This document shows positions 59,151 through 64,000 of a stretch of 64,000 nt of DNA, one piece after another. Where the stretch lies: positions 868,001 to 932,000 of the forward strand of contig JAALGY010000038.1 of NCBI GenBank assembly GCA_032358165.1, in the 5' to 3' direction. Source of the stretch: Diplosphaera chodatii. Its lineage: Eukaryota > Chlorophyta > Trebouxiophyceae > Prasiolales > Stichococcaceae. The notes beneath the pieces were generated by a model. It saw nothing but the letters and a program-made list of their open reading frames with translations, had not been told where the DNA came from and searched no databases. Every line of letters starts with the position of its first letter. The stretch's first letter is position 1. The translations under genes and the position numbers were made by a program.

Positions 59151-59800
59151 TCAACGCATCCAGTGTGAATGTCGACGTTCTAGCAACATGATAAGCTTTG
59201 AGTTGACCATGTGATGAAGACCACTGCAACCGCCCGTTTGATCTGCTCGGCGCACTTCTATGGAACCGGGTGATATGATCTCGACCACCTGCTGAACACC
59301 CTGATCGAATGACCTGCAGGATGTTGAACCAGCCATTCGAAGGCAGATGGGAACTCAAGCCTGTGGCCGCCGAAAAGTCTGCATCACAAAGCATGCATGC
59401 ATGGGTGCACACGCTGAACACTCGCCTGATTTCCTGCTTTGCGCGACGCACAAGGGGCCCTGCATGCGTTGATGATACAGTGTTATCCATCCATCAGTTC
59501 ACGCGCATGACGTGCGCGACACCACCATCAACGATCAACTTGTCGCACCTAACAATGCCTTCAGAGGTGATGCCATGCGCATGAGCACATCAATGCGCGG
59601 CTGGCTGCGTGCGTGCTGCTGGACAACAAACAGCCAAGGTGATGAGCCTGAAAGTGCGAAATGATATGGATCTTGTCGCCATCAGCGGGGTCATTTAGTG
59701 TTGCTCAAGGGCTGGTGCGGTAATGCTGGGGAGCTGGGCACACGTCACATGTGAGGGGCAAACTACCATTTAGACCATGAACCGTGATCATCACGCCTGC
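59151..59800 (-). CDS. Possible small gene, structure unresolved
   Basis: Minus-strand stretches look more protein-like than the surroundings: SSPWLFVVQQHARSQPRIDV LMRMASPLKALL; an overlapping frame GIVRCDKLIVDGGVAHVMR; GPLVRRAKQEIRR; and, after a CTGCAG acceptor, SFDQGVQQVVEIISPGSIEV RRADQ...LLERRHSHWMR to a stop at 59151. I could not connect them in one phase and recognise no family. Confidence 0.25.
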
Positions 59801-59979
59801 TTATAGCTGCACGAGAACGCTGTATTGCCGCATGCTCTGGTTACAGTGGAAGCATGACCGTGGGCGGCGGGTCGTATGGCAGTTTGTCAGTAGACACACG
59901 GTGTATATCCTGACCTTCTGCTTCAGGCGGCCTACGTGGTGAAGCACGCCGAGTAACCGGCTGTGCCCCCGTGTATGCA

Positions 59980-60758
59980 TCATGTGTGCTGCTCAGCAGT
60001 CCGTACAGTATCATGCTGCTGTTCCGCCTGCTGGCTCCCTTGCTGCTCATTCAGCTTGAGCCCATCATCCTCTGATTGATCCGATGGCTGCACGTCTGAC
60101 AGCTCCGCCGACATGTCTCCCAGCGGCGGGACGAGCTGTGTCCGCCTGGATGGGGGCGGGTGAGGAATGGCTATATCTGCAGGTGGCAGATCCAGCTGCA
60201 CTTCTGACCACGCCCGCCAATCAATCTTCTTTTTGGGTCGGGCCTGCACACATGCATACTGTGGAGTGTTGGTGTTATTCACAGCTGTGCTGCACTGCAC
60301 TGCAACCTTGACACACTTCAGGTGCCTGGAAGGTTTGACGCAACTCACCTTCCCATACGAGCCCTTGAAGACCTACGTAGCACATGAAATACGGAGTGTT
60401 AGCTGCAGCACAATGACCGTTGCGCCGTGCACAGTACACAAACAGTCCCAGTTTCTCGTGCCGTGACGGTTGTCTTCGCCACAGCGCGCTAATCAGTAAC
60501 AGTCACCTTGCCCCTTCTTGTTCGTGGATCGCCTCGCCCCATCAGCAGCTGCGGCTCAGCGGCGTTCCCCAAGGCTGCAGCTTCTGGCAATAGCGCGCTG
60601 CTGGACACTTGCGGGCGTTGCCACCCACAATGCGCTGCCGATGCAGACGGCTGATGCGTGCTTTGCCAGTGCAACACCCCATCATACACCACGCCTGCGA
60701 CAACCGGAACTGCAGACGACCAGAGGTACACCCGCCCGCTTCTGAGCAAGTGCAGCAT
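59980..60758 (-). CDS. Organellar ribosomal protein bTHX (THX / PSRP4 family)
   Basis: A small basic protein of the small-subunit head. The ATG at 60758 gives MLHLLRSGRVYLWSSAVPVV, an organelle-type leader. Exon 1 ends LLMGRGDPRTRRGK before GTGACT. A 24-nt exon reads VFKGSYGK between CTACGTAG and GTGAGT. The next exon starts ARPKKKIDWRAWSEVQ. The joined core 'GRGD.(R)T.RGK...GSYG..RP(K)' is the THX signature (bacterial Thx, plastid PSRP4, mitochondrial bTHXm). The Leu/Arg presequence makes the mitochondrion slightly more likely than the plastid. Unusually for this tiny family, a tail of about 70 residues follows, rich in Pro, Asp, Glu and Gln. Another frame past the stop (DIHRVSTDKLPYDPPPTVML) also looks coding, so the 3' end may be spliced differently. 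Confidence 0.75.
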
Positions 60759-61063
60759 CACGCCCCACGTTGTACAAAGGTTGTTGTCAAGGACCAGCGA
60801 TCGCAGATGATGCAGCGTCCTCACAATGCGCAGCAGATTACCTTTTAAGGCTGAGATGCTGCTGAGATGTGCACAAATGCTGCACTGAAGGTGGCCGCCC
60901 GGCAATGGCAGGTGGAGTCGGCTGATCGGGATTTTGTAAGGCATTCGGGGATTCTGCCTTCTGCATATGTATGGGGAAAGGCGAACTAGAAGGGGTGGCA
61001 CACTGTCACAATGTCACATGGAGCGGTGGCTCTCCCGCGTTGCGTCTAAATGCATCCCAGAAG

Positions 61064-63969
61064 CTACCTAGTGACTTCTTTCAACAGCCCGCCGACGAAC
61101 TTCTGCTTCTGCTCCGGCCGCCAAAATGGATTGCGCTTGACCTCATCCAGGCTCAGGGCGATGTGTGGATACATTGGATGATCCCGCGGCAGCGCTTTGG
61201 CCACCATCTCATCCAGCGTCGACTCCTCCCGCTGTGACGCAGGTGATCCAACTGTCAAATGTACGCTTAAGGCCAGCAGGCTGGTACCGTGGCCTGGTGT
61301 GCACATCTCAGTCAGGCAAGTGAGATCGCCGGCAGATGAGACAGGTCTTCATGTTCGATGCATGACCAGTCGCAGGGTAGCAAGCTTCACTTGGACTGCA
61401 GCTACCTGCGCATCGTGACCCTCCAGTAGGCTCTTGACGCCGTCGAGGCCGACGAGCGCAGTGGCGGCCTGCTGCGCCCACTCAGTCTCGCTGTTGATGC
61501 CCAGCTGCTCCATGAGCATCGGCTTGAATGCTTCGAGAACCTGCACATGAGAAGTACGGGTGTTTCAAAGTGCCGGTACGAACAGTGGCTAAGGGTTGGA
61601 TAAAGAGGTGTGTGTTTCTGAAGCAGGACCGGGCCCCCACCTTTGCAGGGTCGCGCTCCTCCTCAGTGCGCCGCTGGGGAGTCATGCCAATGGGCATGTT
61701 GTACTCCTGATCATAGTCCATCTGCAAGCAGAACAGACGGCGATTTGGCTATCATATTATGCAATGCTTGGTCTCGAGCCTTCCACCGACATGGCTGCTG
61801 ATAGTAGGATAGTGAGCTTGCAACATCTTGCCACAAGTGGTGGCCACAGCGGCGCCATACCAATCAATCGACCAGGCCAGCACGGGAGCAGCCAGCTTGT
61901 CATCTGAGCTTGCACAAACCCTTGGGCAGTGTCTCGTGAGGTCCCCACCGCTCACCTCCATGGCGCGATGGAAGTCACGAATCTCCTCGGTGTCCCATCG
62001 GTATTCCGCCTGCTGCGGGTCTGGCGGCGGCAGGTTCGCCTCCATGGTCAGCATCTCGTACTGCTTGACCTGCACAATGTCTGTACCGCTCAGCCCAGGC
62101 TGCCGTGCCAATAGCAGCTTGCTGCACAGCATGTCCCAGCGGTAAGCAGATGCCCAAAGGCGTCTGGCAGCCGTTGGCGCCTAGGCGTAAACTGGCTGGC
62201 TGCGTCGACATCTGAGGTTTGAGCCATGTGATGCACGCAAAGTCCACCTGCTCTTCTGATGGCATGAGGCCCGCCTCCTGCCACTCGTCCAGCTGCTGGT
62301 TGAGCTCCTGAAGCTGCTCCCAGTCCTCTGCTGTCAGCGCCTGTATAGAACCATGTGACGCACCAAGCTTGCAACACCATGTGGACCTGTCAAGGCTCTG
62401 AGATAGCCTCCAGAGGACAGCCATCTGCTGCAAGCATAGGGGAGGAGCGGTTGGGCGGGAGCACGACGTCCAATCACCTCGATGGTGGCCTCATCAACGA
62501 CGGCCCGTTGTGCTTCCGCCGCGCCATCCGCCGCTGCTGCATCGAGCCTCCGCTGCTCATCGAACAGCTGCAGATGGCACCACACTCCATGCATCAGTTT
62601 CGACCTCGACCTCTGTTACTTCCAGCTCGGTGGCATGACAGCAGGCATCTCCAAGAGCCGCTGGCCCCGAGCGACTGATCACCCTTCCAGCGGTAACACT
62701 TCCACAAGCTGGCAACAACAACGTCCATGTATGGCGCACTTTCTGGATGTCTTCCCTGGGCGGGAAGCCCATGTACTCGGCCCTGATGGTGTCCAGCTCC
62801 CGCTCGGATGGCTCATCGTCCTCATCGTCAAACTGCCGGGAGCGCCGTGGCGGACGGAAGTCACGGTAGTCCGCATCGGGGTCCGACGGCCTGGACCACA
62901 CCAGGCCGATGCTGCTGAATGCATGACCGTGCAGGTTGCATGCAGGGACAATACCATCCTCTGGCACGTCATGGTTGTGTTGAATTCTAAACCCTAATTC
63001 CCCAGCAGCGCACCCCTGGGCCATCCTGGGCGGCTGGCGGCCTGCCAGGCGGGGGCGGTCACCAGGCGGCAGGCCGGGCCCGGGCCTGGGCCTCTGCAGG
63101 TGTGCTGGTACCGGCGGCCGTCCGCCTGACGGGTCGGCTGCCGGCCGCCAGCGCCGGCGCTGGTCTGGCGGTTGGTCGCCGGGGCCGCGCGGCTGGCGAC
63201 GGGATGCGTCCATTGGCGGCTGGCGCTCGCCCCGGCTGCCCTGCTGCTGCTGCTGCTGCTGTGATGGCCGCGCCTGCGGGGTCGGTAGCATCGTAAGGCT
63301 GACCTGCCTTGCAGCTGCCTGAAAATACAGCGAATGGCGCATGCAAGCCTCCCCTCAGGCGTCTGCACAGTAGATCCGATCGAAGTCGAGCACATCCTGC
63401 ACGGAGGCCAACCTGTGTCCACGGCTGGTCGCGTCCACCGCTCGGAGGCCGCCTGCCCTCAGGCGGGCGTCGGCGCGAGTCGCTGCGCTCATATGGCTGC
63501 CTGACCAGGGGCATTGGCGGGATGACCCGCTGGGCGCCTTGCGCAGCGTCCCTCAGACCTGCGGAGCAGAACAGCAGCATCTGCAACATGCACGCAGAGT
63601 GCTTGTTTCTAGCTGTCTGCGGACTACTGCGTGAGCTTAGCGTTATCGACAAGCACCGGCTGACTCACCCAGGTTGTCTGCCAGTCTGCTGGTTGCGCGG
63701 CCTCTCCCGCCGCCGCCCTGAGACGGCCCTGCAGCGGCTGCTGATCCTGGACCTGCATCCCGAAAGATGCGTTGCGCCGCGGGGGGTGCGCCGGGGGCTG
63801 ACGCCGGTCGCCGCGCAGTCGCCGCCCCTCGACCGCGCCCTGCATATACGCGCGCCAAGAGCTCAGACGCTTCTATCGCAGATTTGAGCACTACACGATC
63901 GATCCATGACCTCTGTGGACACTGTTTACTGCGTATCCAGCAGAGCAACGTGTGAACTGCTGCAGGCAT
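61064..63969 (-). CDS. Proline/arginine-rich conserved hypothetical protein (5' end uncertain)
   Basis: The most upstream open frame begins at 63969 (MPAAVHTLLCWIRSKQCPQR). Splicing there is unsure and the true start may lie beyond the window. Exons joined in phase give SRLADNLG | LRDAAQGAQRVIPPMPLVRQ and PYERSDSRRRPPEGRRPPSG. A Gln/Arg/Pro/Gly-rich exon includes seven consecutive Gln. Then come RPSDPDADYRDFRPPRRSRQ, FDDEDDEPSERELDTIRAEY MGFPPREDIQK, LFDEQRRLDAAAADGAAEAQ, ALTAEDWEQLQELNQQLDEW, and SKLLLARQPGLSGTDIVQVK. The end is MDYDQEYNMPIGMTPQRRTE, VLEAFKPMLMEQLGINSETE and LSLDEVKRNPFWRPEQKQKF before the stop at 61064. The C-terminal half looks conserved and helical; the N-terminal half is disordered. 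No function can be proposed. Confidence 0.5.
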
Positions 63970-64000
63970 TACAGCTCTCTGGCAGGTACACCGCCCAGCA

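Overview
The window is nuclear DNA from a eukaryotic green alga, a chlorophyte and probably a trebouxiophyte. Most genes are cut by many short GT-AG introns whose acceptors usually read TGCAG. Many proteins begin with plastid or mitochondrial targeting sequences. The gene set is plant and green-algal: a mitochondrial-type glycolate dehydrogenase instead of a peroxisomal glycolate oxidase, a serine-glyoxylate aminotransferase, thylakoid lumen proteins and ATG1. Genes are closely packed on both strands. I recognised no tRNA or rRNA gene, transposon or CRISPR array. For spliced genes the coordinates span start codon to stop codon and include introns. Exon joins were worked out by hand from reading frame and splice signals.

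Left part (0.2-37 kb). In order: a RING-H2 protein (-), a plastid protein resembling DUF3783 (+), a mitoribosomal mS26-like protein (-), an Ariadne-type RBR ubiquitin ligase (+), an aldo-keto reductase (-), a small unknown gene (-), a TraB-domain membrane protein (+), the autophagy kinase ATG1 (+), an unresolved locus (-), the TPR subunit of TFIIIC (+), a very alanine-rich unknown protein (-), and a HARE-HTH/Tudor-like putative chromatin protein (-). At 37.2-39.1 kb lies a plastid protein with a thylakoid-type signal and a C-terminal membrane helix (+).

Central part (39.3-53.1 kb) is the main discovery. Five consecutive genes, with nothing recognisable between them, encode the oxidative and transamination arm of the photorespiratory glycolate pathway: alanine-glyoxylate aminotransferase (AGT, -), alanine aminotransferase (AlaAT, +), glycolate dehydrogenase (GYD1, -), serine-glyoxylate aminotransferase (SGAT, +) and hydroxypyruvate reductase (HPR1, +). 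AGT/AlaAT and GYD1/SGAT are head-to-head pairs with short shared promoters. All five proteins have arginine-rich N-termini like mitochondrial presequences, and none ends in a canonical peroxisomal signal. Together they would oxidise glycolate to glyoxylate, aminate it with alanine or serine, regenerate alanine, and reduce hydroxypyruvate to glycerate. AlaAT and GYD1 have no introns, unlike their neighbours.

Right part (53.4-64 kb). In order: an armadillo-repeat protein (-), a small helical protein (+), a thylakoid lumen DUF6816-like protein (-), an unresolved coding stretch (-), a THX-type small-subunit ribosomal protein (-), and a proline/arginine-rich conserved protein (-) whose 5' end may lie outside the window.
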